From the NCBI GenBank assembly GCA_023398375.1, contig JAEWSH010000019.1, forward strand, positions 62,001 to 126,000: a stretch of 64,000 nucleotides of DNA. The letters run 5' to 3'. The notes below the pieces were generated by a model. The model saw only the letters and a list, made by a program, of their open reading frames with translations, did not search any database and was not told where the DNA came from. Made by a program: the position numbers and the translations under genes. Below, piece by piece: positions 52,894 to 62,140 of the stretch. Each line of letters starts with the position of its first letter. Within the stretch, counting starts at the first letter, position 1. Source of the stretch: Bacillota bacterium. GTDB lineage: Bacteria > Bacillota > Clostridia > Lachnospirales > Lachnospiraceae.

Positions 52894-52973
52894 ACTAAGG
52901 TTTTTGTGTAATTGAGCATACAAATTAGTTGGTATCGTTTTTTAAAATAAATAAAAAAAAGAGAGGTAGATTT

Positions 52974-54116
52974 ATGAGAAGAAAGTTAGTAAGTGTTATT
53001 TTAGCAGCAGTAATGTGTATGAGCTTAATGGGCTGTACAAACAAAGCAGAGGGCAATACGGAAGCAACAAGTAAGGCCGTTGAAACAGAAGCAGTAGAAA
53101 CAAGCACCGAAGCGGCAACGGGAGAAGCGGCAGCAGAAGCTGGGGATGCAGCAGCAAAATCTGATATCAGGGTAGCAGTTGTTTATTCCGGTAATTTAGG
53201 AGACAAATCCTACAATGATTCCTGTGATTCAGGAGCACAACTGGCAGCAAAAGATTTTGGTGTGGAAGTTAAAAATCTCGAAGGTACGAGTGCCGAAGAA
53301 TGGGAGGCAAATTTTTTAGCAGTCTGTGAAGAAGGATATGATCTGGTTATTTGTTCCTCGTCTAACTTTGAAGAGTATATGAAAGAGCATTGTGCTTCCT
53401 ATCCGGATACAAAATTTGCAGTTATTGATACCACTGTTGAAGGTGACAACATTGTTTCAATCAGTTTTGCCCAGAACCAGGGATCTTTTCTTGCAGGAGC
53501 AGCAGCAGCATTATTTACAACGTACTCAGATATTGAAGGTGTTAATGACGACGCTGTAATCGGCTGGGTAGGCGGAATGGATATTCCGGTCTTGCATGAT
53601 TTTTATATCGGATATGAGCAAGGTGCGAAGTACATAAATCCTGATATTACAGTATTACAATCTTTTGCAGGAACATGGAACGATCCTCTGAAAGGAAAAG
53701 AACTGACGCTTGCACAATATGATCAAGGTGCGGACATCGTAATGAACGTAGCTTCCGGAACCGGAACAGGTATCCTGGAAGGAGCAAAAGAAGCTGGAAA
53801 ATACGCAATCGGCGTCGATTTAAATCAAGATAATGATCAGCCGGGCCATGTATTGACATCCATGATGAAGAGAGTTGACAGAGCTTGTTACTTAGCGATT
53901 CAATCTGTTGTGGAAGGAACATTCCAGGGAAATACGACTTCTTACCTGACAGTAAAAGATGGTGGTGTAAGCTTAACTGATTTCAGTGTAATGAAAGAGG
54001 CATTAGGCGATAAATTCCCTGAAGAAATCGTTGATAAAATCAACGAATTGCAGGATAAAATCATCTCCGGAGAAATCGTTGTAGAGAACTACGAAGGATT
54101 TGGAACAAATAAATAG
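52974..54116 (+). CDS. BMP-family nucleoside-binding lipoprotein
   Basis: 380 aa. Signal peptide with lipobox MSLMGCTNK (C21), an Ala/Glu/Thr-rich linker to ~60, then the basic-membrane-protein fold (RVAVVYSGNLGDKSYNDSCDSGAQLA ... DLVICSSSNFEEYMKEH ... VSISFAQNQGSFLAGAAAALF). BMP proteins such as PnrA and BmpA bind purine or other nucleosides. ATG 52974 has GAGAGGTAG upstream. First gene of the nucleoside import operon; a hairpin with T-run follows its stop. Confidence 0.93.
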   Translation: MRRKLVSVILAAVMCMSLMGCTNKAEGNTEATSKAVETEAVETSTEAATGEAAAEAGDAAAKSDIRVAVVYSGNLGDKSYNDSCDSGAQLAAKDFGVEVKNLEGTSAEEWEANFLAVCEEGYDLVICSSSNFEEYMKEHCASYPDTKFAVIDTTVEGDNIVSISFAQNQGSFLAGAAAALFTTYSDIEGVNDDAVIGWVGGMDIPVLHDFYIGYEQGAKYINPDITVLQSFAGTWNDPLKGKELTLAQYDQGADIVMNVASGTGTGILEGAKEAGKYAIGVDLNQDNDQPGHVLTSMMKRVDRACYLAIQSVVEGTFQGNTTSYLTVKDGGVSLTDFSVMKEALGDKFPEEIVDKINELQDKIISGEIVVENYEGFGTNK

Positions 54117-54143
54117 CACAGATACAAGATATGTTTATGAAAG

Positions 54144-54192
54144 CAGGGCTTGGGGGTCAGTTATGCATCTAAGTGCCCAAGTCCTGTTTTTT
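54144..54192 (+). terminator. Partial terminator after the BMP gene
   Basis: CAGGGCTTGGG pairs with CCCAAGTCCTG and is followed by TTTTTT. It probably raises the binding-protein to ATPase ratio. Confidence 0.75.
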
Positions 54193-54290
54193 ACGCGAGC
54201 AACGAGCCAAATAAAAGCTGGTTTGTATTTGGCGACTGCCGCGATAACTTGAGAAACTCGCAAAGCGTGTTTCTCATAGTTTACGATACA
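54191..54290. repeat. Dispersed repeat, longer copy
   Basis: Starts TTTACGCGAGCAACGAGCC and ends ..CATAGTTTACGATAC, with an internal hairpin (GAGAAAC / GTTTCTC). Related to the sequence at 30938-31003. It sits between co-transcribed genes, so it is an intercistronic repeat element. Confidence 0.6.
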
Positions 54291-54307
54291 TGAGAGAAGG
54301 TGGTCGC

Positions 54308-55840
54308 TTGAGTAAATATGTTGTGGAAATGAAACATATTGTGAAAACGTTTGGTACGGTGCAGGCAGTCAAGGATGGAAACTTCACGTTAAGAGAAGGA
54401 GAGATCCATTCGCTGATAGGGGAAAACGGTGCAGGAAAATCGACTATGATGAAATTGCTATATGGCATGTATCCATATGATGGCGGTGAAATTATAATTG
54501 ACGGAGAAGCTGTAAAGCAAATAATTCCTAAAGTAGCAATCGAAAAAGGAATCGGAATGGTACACCAGGAATTCATGCTGGTAAGTCAACTTACGGTATT
54601 AGAAAATATAATTCTTGGTTTTGAACCTAAAAAGGGATTAAAAATCGATTTCGAAAGTGCTAAGAAAATGGTCCAGCAGTATATTGACCAATATGGCATG
54701 GACATTCAATTACATAAAAAAATCAATCAGATATCGGTAGGTGAAGCACAGAGGGTCGAGATCATAAAGATTCTGACACGCGGTGCAAATACAATTATTT
54801 TAGATGAGCCTACAGCAGTTCTAACACCACAGGAAACAAAAAGATTATTTACAATTTTAGAAAATCTTAAAAAAGATGGAAAGTCTATCGTTTTTATCTC
54901 ACATAAATTAAATGAAGTTATGGAAATATCTGATCGCATCAGTGTTATGAGGCAGGGACAATATATCGGAACGGTTGATAAGAAAGACACATCACCGACT
55001 GAACTGGCCAAAATGATGATTGGGCGGGAAGTGTTCTTAAGCATGGAAAAGAAAAAAGCAAATCCGGGAAGAACGATTTTAAAAGTGGATGATATGTGGA
55101 CATCAGGAGAGAAGGAAATCTCTAAAATCAGAGGTGTATCCTTGGAAATAAAAGCAGGAGAAATTGTTGGAATCGCAGGAATTGATGGCAATGGACAAAG
55201 TGAATTCATTGAGGCAATCACAGGACTTAGAAAAGTTGAAAAAGGAAAAGTAGTGTTGGACGGTGTGGACATTACAAATTATAGTCCTAAAAAAGCAAGA
55301 GAGAGCGGTCTGACACATATTCCGGAAGATAGAAATACACGGGGATTGAACCGTAACCTGTCGATAGAAGAGAATATGATCGCAGTACAGTTGGATTCTT
55401 TGTTTAAAAGAGGAATGGTTCTGGATAAAAAGAAGTCATTGAAGTATGCCAATGAGCAGGCAGAAAAATTTGACATCAGACCCAGGGATCCTAAGATTTC
55501 TACGCAATCCTTGTCGGGAGGAAATGCACAAAAGGTAGTTGTTGCCCGTGAAGTATCCATAGGCGGTAAGCTGTTAGTTGCTTCACAGCCTACCAGAGGT
55601 GTCGATATCGGGGCAATTGAATCAATCAGAAGTATCCTGCAGGATGTCAAGGAAAAAGGTCTTGGTGTATTGCTGGTATCTGCTGATCTGGAAGAAATTT
55701 TATCATTATCTGACCGCATTGTAGTTATGTATGAAGGAAAAATAACGGGAAGCATGAATGCGGCAGAAGCAAATGAAGAAAATCTCGGTCTGTTAATGAT
55801 GGGTGGTGAAAGTTCAGAAGAGGAGGTTAGGGCACTATGA
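54308..55840 (+). CDS. Nucleoside ABC transporter ATP-binding protein (NupO/YufO type)
   Basis: About 510 aa with two ABC domains. The first has Walker A GENGAGKSTM, signature VGEAQRVEI and Walker B TIILDEPTAVLTP. The second has a degenerate Walker A (GIDGNGQSEF), LSGGNAQKVVVAREVS and ASQPTRGVDIG. I prefer TTG 54308, which has AAGGTGG upstream; ATG 54290 lacks a ribosome site. Its stop overlaps the next start (ATGA), so it is tightly coupled to the permeases. Confidence 0.93.
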   Translation: MSKYVVEMKHIVKTFGTVQAVKDGNFTLREGEIHSLIGENGAGKSTMMKLLYGMYPYDGGEIIIDGEAVKQIIPKVAIEKGIGMVHQEFMLVSQLTVLENIILGFEPKKGLKIDFESAKKMVQQYIDQYGMDIQLHKKINQISVGEAQRVEIIKILTRGANTIILDEPTAVLTPQETKRLFTILENLKKDGKSIVFISHKLNEVMEISDRISVMRQGQYIGTVDKKDTSPTELAKMMIGREVFLSMEKKKANPGRTILKVDDMWTSGEKEISKIRGVSLEIKAGEIVGIAGIDGNGQSEFIEAITGLRKVEKGKVVLDGVDITNYSPKKARESGLTHIPEDRNTRGLNRNLSIEENMIAVQLDSLFKRGMVLDKKKSLKYANEQAEKFDIRPRDPKISTQSLSGGNAQKVVVAREVSIGGKLLVASQPTRGVDIGAIESIRSILQDVKEKGLGVLLVSADLEEILSLSDRIVVMYEGKITGSMNAAEANEENLGLLMMGGESSEEEVRAL

Positions 55841-56871
55841 ACAATACGATGAAAAGTCTTAGAAAAATAGTGCTGACTATGCTGTTGGCATTAGTAGTCG
55901 GTGCACTGTTCATTCTCATGATTGAAGAAAATCCAATTGATTCCTACGAAGCTCTTTTCAGAGGAGCTTTTGCCGGAAAATTAAAATTCGGTACTACGTT
56001 GGCCAGTTTTACGCCATTATTATTGACTGCTACAGCATTTGCAATAGCAGCACAGGCGGGCGCATTCAATGTCGGTGTCGAAGGTGAAGTATTCTTAGGT
56101 GGAATTACAGCTGCTTATATTGGAATCAACTGGACTTTTCTTCCCAAACCAATCCTAATGCTTACCTGCTTTATCGGAGCCATGGTGGTAGCTGCAGCCT
56201 GGGCCTATATTCCGGCAGCCTTAAAAGTATATTATAATGTGAGTGAAGTGTGTGTAACTATTTTGATGAACAGTGTCGCGTTGTACATTACATCTTATCT
56301 GGTGAGTGGTCCGATGAGTGCAGGTGTAGCAAACGCGCAATCTCTTCCGGTAACCGTTAATTTATATCAGTTCATGAAACCAAGCAGTGCGAATCTTGGT
56401 TTATTTGTAGCAATTATTACAGTAATAGGAATGATCTGGATGCTAAAGAAAAGTACCTTCGGTTATAAAATACGTACAGTCGGTACAAACCCTAGTCATG
56501 CAGAATATGCAGGAATCAATCCGAAAAGTGTCTTTATAAAGACGATGATGATAAGCGGAGCACTCGGTGGTATGGCGGGATGTATAGAAGTACTGGGCGT
56601 GCATGGGTACTTCCTGAATAACTTTGCGGCAGGCTTAGGTTCCAATGGTATGCTGGCAGCCTTAATCGTTAAGAGTGATGTCGCATTTGCTCCATTTATG
56701 GCGTTCTTCTTGGCAATTCTAAAATCAGGTGCGATGGGTATGCAGCAGAGCACAGGTGTACCAAAATCTATTGTAGATACGATTACTGCTGTATTTATCA
56801 TAATTGCAACGATGGAACTTCTATTTCAATTCAACGGAAAGAGAAAGAAAAATGCAAAGAAAGAGCAATAA
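55837..56871 (+). CDS. Nucleoside ABC transporter permease (NupP/YufP type)
   Basis: 344 aa, about 9 helices. Conserved segments: PLLLTATAFAIAAQAGAFNVGVEGEVFLGG, IPAALKVYYNVSEVCVTILMN and YKIRTVGTNPSHAEYAGI. Overlaps the ATPase gene by 4 nt and precedes the second permease by 12 bp. Confidence 0.93.
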   Translation: MNNTMKSLRKIVLTMLLALVVGALFILMIEENPIDSYEALFRGAFAGKLKFGTTLASFTPLLLTATAFAIAAQAGAFNVGVEGEVFLGGITAAYIGINWTFLPKPILMLTCFIGAMVVAAAWAYIPAALKVYYNVSEVCVTILMNSVALYITSYLVSGPMSAGVANAQSLPVTVNLYQFMKPSSANLGLFVAIITVIGMIWMLKKSTFGYKIRTVGTNPSHAEYAGINPKSVFIKTMMISGALGGMAGCIEVLGVHGYFLNNFAAGLGSNGMLAALIVKSDVAFAPFMAFFLAILKSGAMGMQQSTGVPKSIVDTITAVFIIIATMELLFQFNGKRKKNAKKEQ

Positions 56872-56883
56872 GGAGGTGTGCAT

Positions 56884-57819
56884 ATGAGCTTTGATAAAAT
56901 ATTCAGTGTATCTTTAATTTACGCAACATTTCGTTCGGCAACTCCGATTATATATGCAGCTTTATGCGCAGCCATTACACAACAGGCAGACATTTTGAAT
57001 ATTGGTACAGAAGGAATTATGCTGACCGGTGCATTTGTGGCTGTGGCGGTCAGCTTTATTTCAGGGAGCTGGATATTAGCAGTTTTAGTCGCAATGCTTG
57101 CAGGACTTGCAATGGCTATGATCATGGCAATCGGCCATATCAAATATAAAGCAGAAATCTGTGCAATCGGTATGGGAATCAATATGTTTGCAATCGCAAT
57201 CACAAAATTCCTTTTAAATAGTATTTTAGGACAAAGTGGTACATTTTCAGATCCTGCGATTGTAAGTATACCGAGGGTAAATATTCCGTTCTTGAAAAAT
57301 ATTCCGGTACTGGATGCAATTTTTAATAACTGGTGTATCACAGAGTGGTTTGTAATTATTCTGATCATTGTGATTGCCTTTGTATTTTATAAAACAGTAT
57401 GGGGTTTACGTTTAAGAGCAGTAGGTCAGTTCGCCATGGCAGCACAGACAGCCGGCATCAATGTCAATGCGATGAAGTATCAGGCAATCGCCATATCAGG
57501 ATTGATCGGTGGTCTGGCAGGTGCACATCTTTCCTTGGGATACAGTACAATGTTCACGGAGAATATGACTAATTCCCGTGGATTTATGGGTGTTGCAGCG
57601 ATGTATTTTGGAGGTGCAAATCCGGTCTTAACAGCGGTAGGATGTCTGGTATTTGGTTTCGCGGATTCATTAGGAGCAAGACTTCAGGCATATGGTGTGC
57701 CTTCTCAATTCGTTTTGTTAATGCCATATGTTGTTACCGTCATCGTTCTTGCTATTTCTATGGCATCTAAGAAATCGGTAGAAAGAAAGCGTAAGAGCTC
57801 TTTGGTTACGTTACATTAG
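56884..57819 (+). CDS. Nucleoside ABC transporter permease (NupQ/YufQ type)
   Basis: 311 aa, 8-9 helices. Features include SATPIIYAALCAAITQQADILNIGTEGIM and GLRLRAVGQFAMAAQTAGINV, plus YFGGANPVLTAVGCLVFGFADSLGARLQ. ATG 56884 has AAGGAGGTG upstream (GTG 56878 lies inside it). Forms the import channel with the preceding gene product. Confidence 0.93.
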   Translation: MSFDKIFSVSLIYATFRSATPIIYAALCAAITQQADILNIGTEGIMLTGAFVAVAVSFISGSWILAVLVAMLAGLAMAMIMAIGHIKYKAEICAIGMGINMFAIAITKFLLNSILGQSGTFSDPAIVSIPRVNIPFLKNIPVLDAIFNNWCITEWFVIILIIVIAFVFYKTVWGLRLRAVGQFAMAAQTAGINVNAMKYQAIAISGLIGGLAGAHLSLGYSTMFTENMTNSRGFMGVAAMYFGGANPVLTAVGCLVFGFADSLGARLQAYGVPSQFVLLMPYVVTVIVLAISMASKKSVERKRKSSLVTLH

Positions 57820-57847
57820 TATCGCTAAAGCGGTGAAAGGACTAAGA

Positions 57848-58783
57848 ATGAAAAAGAGAAAAATTATATTAGATTGTGATCCGGGACATGATGATGCGAT
57901 TGCAATTATTCTGGCAGGAAAAAGTCCTGCAATCGATCTGCTTGGAATTACTGTTGTAGCTGGTAATCAGACGATTGAAAAAACAACAAATAATGCATTA
58001 AATATTTGTCAATATCTAGGGTTGGGTATTTCGGTATATGCAGGATGCGGACAGCCAATGATTCGCGAACGACAGATGATTGCAGATGATATCCACGGAG
58101 TAACAGGTCTGGATGGTCCGGTTTTTGAACCTTTGACAAGAAAAAAAGAAGAGAAGCATGGTGTGCAGTATATCATTGATACCATAATGGCATCAGATGG
58201 AGATATCACACTGGTACCTACAGGACCGATGACAAATATTGCAATGGCAATGCGGATGGAGCCTGCAATTATTCCTAAAATCCAGGAAATCGTGTTTATG
58301 GGCGGTTCCTACCAGATGGGAAATGTGACACCGGCAGCAGAGTTCAATATTATTGCAGATGCCGATGCTGCACATGTAGTCTTTACTTGCGGAAGACCGC
58401 TGAAAATGGTAGGTCTGGATGTTACGAGAAAGGTGTTATGTCTGCCCGGGATCGTAACGAGAATGGAAACGATCGGAACAAGGTCAGCCAGACTTTTTGC
58501 AGATTTAATGCGGTTTTTTAATAAGAGCCAGAAGGAAGTATTCGGATGGGAAGGCGGACCATTGCATGATCCGGTAACAATAGCTTCTATCATAGACCCG
58601 ACACTGCTCACGACAAAGCCTATGTTTGCGGAAGTTGATATCAGAAGCACGCAAAGTTATGGAAGAACAAATTGCGATTATTTTGGTTATGCAAAAAAAG
58701 AAGCAAATTGTAATGTTTCGATTGATATCGATGTAGAAAAATTCTGGGATATTATTGAACAGGGAATCCGGAATTACAATTAG
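57848..58783 (+). CDS. Inosine-uridine preferring nucleoside hydrolase
   Basis: 311 aa. The Ca2+-binding N-terminus IILDCDPGHDDAIAIILAG and the motif VPTGPMTNIAMAMRMEP are diagnostic. Further hallmarks are IVFMGGSYQMGNVTPAAEFNIIADADAA and the active-site histidine in GGPLHDPVTIA. It splits ribonucleosides to ribose and base after import. ATG 57848 has AAAGGAC upstream. Subtype (purine or pyrimidine preference) cannot be set by eye. Confidence 0.95.
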   Translation: MKKRKIILDCDPGHDDAIAIILAGKSPAIDLLGITVVAGNQTIEKTTNNALNICQYLGLGISVYAGCGQPMIRERQMIADDIHGVTGLDGPVFEPLTRKKEEKHGVQYIIDTIMASDGDITLVPTGPMTNIAMAMRMEPAIIPKIQEIVFMGGSYQMGNVTPAAEFNIIADADAAHVVFTCGRPLKMVGLDVTRKVLCLPGIVTRMETIGTRSARLFADLMRFFNKSQKEVFGWEGGPLHDPVTIASIIDPTLLTTKPMFAEVDIRSTQSYGRTNCDYFGYAKKEANCNVSIDIDVEKFWDIIEQGIRNYN

Positions 58784-58864
58784 TCATTGATTATTTGTGC
58801 CGCCAGTGGCGGCATGTCGGGAACTGTGAATAGTACATCAAGTTTGCAAAAATGGAGCATAAAA

Positions 58865-60139
58865 ATGGACAAATTAGTTCAAGTTTTAGAAAATAATAAA
58901 GAAAAATATATCAATAGATTAAAAGACTTGGTGGCAATTGATACGCACGACCTTGGGCATGGGATTGACGGCGGCCTTGAAAAAGATGGACAGCATTATA
59001 TGGAAAAGCTGTTTCAGGAAATGGGAGCTGACGCTATCATTCAGGATCCATTGAAAGAAAATATTATTGAGGAATGTCTGAATCAGTACCAGGAAGGCAA
59101 TAGAAATCATAATTATATAGACCGCTATAATGTTTATGCGACATTTCATGGCGCAGGCGGCAAAAGTATCATGTTCAACAGTCATATAGATACCATGCCG
59201 GCAGGAGATTTATCTAAGTGGAATACGCCGCCTTTTCAGCCAACAATCAAGGAACGGAAACTTTATGGATTGGGCGCGGCAGATATGAAGGCGGGTCTTA
59301 TGGCATCTGTTATGGCAGTACAATTAATTAAAGATGCAGGCCTTACTTTACCTGGTGATGTCATGATCACGTCTGTCTGCGATGAAGAAGGCGGAGGAAA
59401 CGGTTCTATTACAGCAGCGATGAATGGTATCAAGGCAGACGGGGTAGTGAACTGCGAAGGTACCAGTGACGAATTGATCCTGGCGCATATGGGATTTGTA
59501 TTTTTTAAGGTAGAGATTGAAGGAAAATCAAATCATTCCGGTGCAAAATGGCTGGGCGTGAGCGCAATTGAAAAAGCCATAAAAATTATGAATGAATTAA
59601 ATGAATTAGAACATAGATGGCTGCTCATGTATAAGCATCCATTACTTCCCGCGCCAAATCTGAATGTAGGTACCATACAGGGCGGAACAGCAGGCTCCAC
59701 AGTTGCAGGAAACTGCAGTTTTCAGGTCTGCATTCATTATTTGCCAAAGAAGATGAGTTATTACCAAGTCGTAGAAGAGTTTACGGATGCAGTAACCCGA
59801 GTTGCCAACAGCGACACATGGTTGAAGAGTCAAATGCCGGTTGTTACCATGTATCAGGCTGGAGGGGCTTTTGAAATGGATGTGGATCATGCATTCGTAA
59901 AGTGCTTTGAAAAATCTTATCATGACATAAAACAAAAAGATGTGAAAATAGTGGGTTCACCAGCCGGCTGCGATTCTAGAATATGGAGGAACATTGCGAA
60001 ATGCCCGACGATTCAGTTCGGACCGGGTAATCTGGAACAATGTCATTCCGTAAATGAATACGTTTCAATAGAGGCATATTTGGAATCCATACTAATATAT
60101 GCAAAACTAATATTAAATTGGGGTATTAAGGAGGATTAA
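58865..60139 (+). CDS. M20-family metallopeptidase/deacylase (ArgE/DapE/CPG2-like), first
   Basis: About 424 aa. Metal-binding histidine and aspartate in MFNSHIDTMPAGDLSKWN, bridging aspartate in LYGLGAADMKAGLM, glutamates in SVCDEEGGGNGS, and a dimerisation (lid) domain (residues ~210-320). It hydrolyses an amide or peptide bond in a small molecule. ATG 58865 has TGGAGCA upstream. In this operon it may deacylate or de-amidate a base or modified nucleoside (inference). A second M20 gene lies 820 bp downstream. Confidence 0.9.
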   Translation: MDKLVQVLENNKEKYINRLKDLVAIDTHDLGHGIDGGLEKDGQHYMEKLFQEMGADAIIQDPLKENIIEECLNQYQEGNRNHNYIDRYNVYATFHGAGGKSIMFNSHIDTMPAGDLSKWNTPPFQPTIKERKLYGLGAADMKAGLMASVMAVQLIKDAGLTLPGDVMITSVCDEEGGGNGSITAAMNGIKADGVVNCEGTSDELILAHMGFVFFKVEIEGKSNHSGAKWLGVSAIEKAIKIMNELNELEHRWLLMYKHPLLPAPNLNVGTIQGGTAGSTVAGNCSFQVCIHYLPKKMSYYQVVEEFTDAVTRVANSDTWLKSQMPVVTMYQAGGAFEMDVDHAFVKCFEKSYHDIKQKDVKIVGSPAGCDSRIWRNIAKCPTIQFGPGNLEQCHSVNEYVSIEAYLESILIYAKLILNWGIKED

Positions 60140-60142
60140 GTA

Positions 60143-60889
60143 ATGATCAAAAAAGTACTTCTGGCAGGAGAATCATGGATGAGTTATACGACTCATGTAA
60201 AGGGTTTTGATAGTTTTTATACATCCGTATATGAGACAGGAGAGAAATGGCTGAAAGCAGCATTGGAAGATGGTGGTTATGAGGTTGTTTTCTTACCGAA
60301 TCATTTAGCGACAGAAGAATTTCCATTTACATTGGAAGAATTGAAAGCGTATGATTGCGTTATTTTATCAGATATTGGAGCAAATACCTTACTTCTGCCG
60401 GTTCCGACTTTTTCACATAGTGTGAAAATGCCGAATCGTTGTAATCTGATACGCGATTATGTATTGGATGGCGGTGCATTATTTATGATCGGTGGATATC
60501 TGACTTTTTCCGGTGTGGATGCAAAAGGAAAATGGCATGATACAGCGGTGCAGGAAGTGCTTCCTGTGGAAGTATTAACGGTGGATGACAGAATGGAGCA
60601 TTGTGAGGGTGTATTTCCTAAAACGATCGCAGATCATGAAGCTTTGGCGGGAATCCGGGAATGGCCGAATGTATTGGGCTATAATAAAACAATAGCAAGA
60701 CCAGAGGCAGAAGTCGTGGCAACAGTGGAAGGTGATCCATTTATTGCATTCGGCAGCTACGGAAAAGGAAAAAGTGCGATATTTACGACCGATTGTGCAC
60801 CGCACTGGGCACCACCGGAATTCTGTGAATGGGAATACTATAACAAACTTTTTACAGGAATTGTTGATTATATTACAAAAAGAATATAG
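60143..60889 (+). CDS. Glutamine-amidotransferase-like protein (PF07090/GATase1-like)
   Basis: 248 aa, cytoplasmic. The N-terminal KKVLLAGESWMSYTTHVKGFD, the YDCVILSDIGANTLLL strand, RDYVLDGGALFMIGGYLTFSG and GKSAIFTTDCAPHWAPP near the end match the uncharacterised class I glutamine amidotransferase-like group PF07090. The usual nucleophile-elbow cysteine is not obvious, so amidotransferase activity is doubtful. It is 3 bp after the first M20 gene and is co-transcribed with it. Confidence 0.8.
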   Translation: MIKKVLLAGESWMSYTTHVKGFDSFYTSVYETGEKWLKAALEDGGYEVVFLPNHLATEEFPFTLEELKAYDCVILSDIGANTLLLPVPTFSHSVKMPNRCNLIRDYVLDGGALFMIGGYLTFSGVDAKGKWHDTAVQEVLPVEVLTVDDRMEHCEGVFPKTIADHEALAGIREWPNVLGYNKTIARPEAEVVATVEGDPFIAFGSYGKGKSAIFTTDCAPHWAPPEFCEWEYYNKLFTGIVDYITKRI

Positions 60890-60892
60890 TAT

Positions 60893-60930
60893 ACAAAGAT
60901 AGATATGTTTTTTGGCATATCTATCTTTGT
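60893..60930. repeat. 15-bp perfect inverted repeat between operon genes
   Basis: ACAAAGATAGATATG (60893-60907) is inverted at 60916-60930 with an 8-bp T-rich loop. No T-run follows on the + strand. It may be a stability hairpin or weak terminator. Confidence 0.65.
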
Positions 60931-60959
60931 GTTAAAAAAGTAAGAACAGGGGGCATACT

Positions 60960-62111
60960 TTGGACAAACAGATAGACAGAGAGGAAGCAATCCGAATCTT
61001 AAAAGAGTTATTGCGCATTCCCAGTGTCAATGGGGAGAATGATGAACGAAATATTGCCCGGTTCGTATATCAATATTTGTTATCCTGCGGTATCGAGGCA
61101 ACCATACATCCAATTGATGATAAACATGCCAATGTAGTTGCCACAATGGAAGGAAAGAATCAGAATGGAATCATTCTTCTGAATGGGCATATGGATACAG
61201 TTCCTTATGGAAACCTGTCTGAGTGGAATACAGATCCTGAAAAACCTGTGGAAAAAGAAGATCGAATCTATGCAAGAGGTGCGAGTGATATGAAAAGCGG
61301 GCTTGCAGCTATGTTGTATATGTTTTATTATATGAAAGAAACGAACAGGAAGCCACAACATACCATACGGTTTATCGCAACTTGTGATGAAGAAAAAGGC
61401 GGATTGGGAGCACAAAAGATAATAGAAGAAGCAGGAATTCCAAAAGATACAAAACTCCTTTTAATCGGGGAACCTACCAATTGTGACCTGGGAGTTGCGC
61501 AAAAGGGCTGTATCTGGTTAAATCTTGTAGTAAATGGAAAGATAAGTCATGGAGCATATCCGGAAGAAGGAATCAATGCAATTGATTGCGGTTATGAGGT
61601 ACTTATGGAATTGAAAGCGTTTATCCAGACATTTACGCACTCCATATTACAAAAAGCAACCGCACAGATTACAAAAGTAAATGGTGGAATTGCCCCGAAT
61701 ATGACTCCGGACCGCTGTGAATTTTTAATGGATATCCGGACTGTACCTTCTCTTTCCAGACAAACCATCTGCAATAAGCTCATGGCAATCTGTGAGAAGT
61801 ATATTGCAAAGCACAGGGGAGAGCTTTCTATTTCTTATGATATCATAAATGATAGAAAGGCGATAGAGGTCGATGTCATGCACCCGTGGGTTTCCAAGTT
61901 CAGAACTGTCTTGTCAGAGAAGCAGGACGTAGTAAAAAATATAGGTATTAACTATTTTACAGACGCTTCGATTCTGGTAAAGAATCATGCGGATATTCCG
62001 GTTCTGCTATTTGGACCGGGAAATCCAAGTATGTGTCACAAAGCGAATGAATATGTGGAAATCGATCGATATATTGCAACGATAGAAGTATTTTTAAAGG
62101 CACTATTGTAA
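60960..62111 (+). CDS. M20-family metallopeptidase/deacylase (ArgE/DapE-like), second
   Basis: 383 aa, TTG start with CAGGGGG upstream. Metal motif LLNGHMDTVPYGNLSEWN, IYARGASDMKSGLAAML, FIATCDEEKGGLGAQK and the lid domain after VVNGKISHGAYPEEG. Final PVLLFGPGNPSMCHKANEYVEI holds the last metal histidine. It shares the WNT(x)P pattern with the first M20 protein but is clearly a different branch. Substrate unknown; expected to be an amide-containing product of the imported compound. Confidence 0.92.
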   Translation: MDKQIDREEAIRILKELLRIPSVNGENDERNIARFVYQYLLSCGIEATIHPIDDKHANVVATMEGKNQNGIILLNGHMDTVPYGNLSEWNTDPEKPVEKEDRIYARGASDMKSGLAAMLYMFYYMKETNRKPQHTIRFIATCDEEKGGLGAQKIIEEAGIPKDTKLLLIGEPTNCDLGVAQKGCIWLNLVVNGKISHGAYPEEGINAIDCGYEVLMELKAFIQTFTHSILQKATAQITKVNGGIAPNMTPDRCEFLMDIRTVPSLSRQTICNKLMAICEKYIAKHRGELSISYDIINDRKAIEVDVMHPWVSKFRTVLSEKQDVVKNIGINYFTDASILVKNHADIPVLLFGPGNPSMCHKANEYVEIDRYIATIEVFLKALL

Positions 62112-62140
62112 TTTGTATATATAACAAAGAGGGGAAAAAC

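Larger units (their letters stand above)
52668..52973. other. Upstream region of the nucleoside operon
   Basis: It holds an inverted repeat with T-rich tail (52831-52870), a LacI-type palindrome (52878-52893) and the ribosome site GAGAGGTAG before the BMP gene. No gene seen. Confidence 0.5.

Noticed and set aside
54727..55755. Long minus-strand frames (181 and 158 codons) opposite the nucleoside ABC ATPase gene
   Set aside because: They are antisense to two clear ABC domains, are Ser/Ile/Pro-rich as expected for mirror frames and lack initiation sites.
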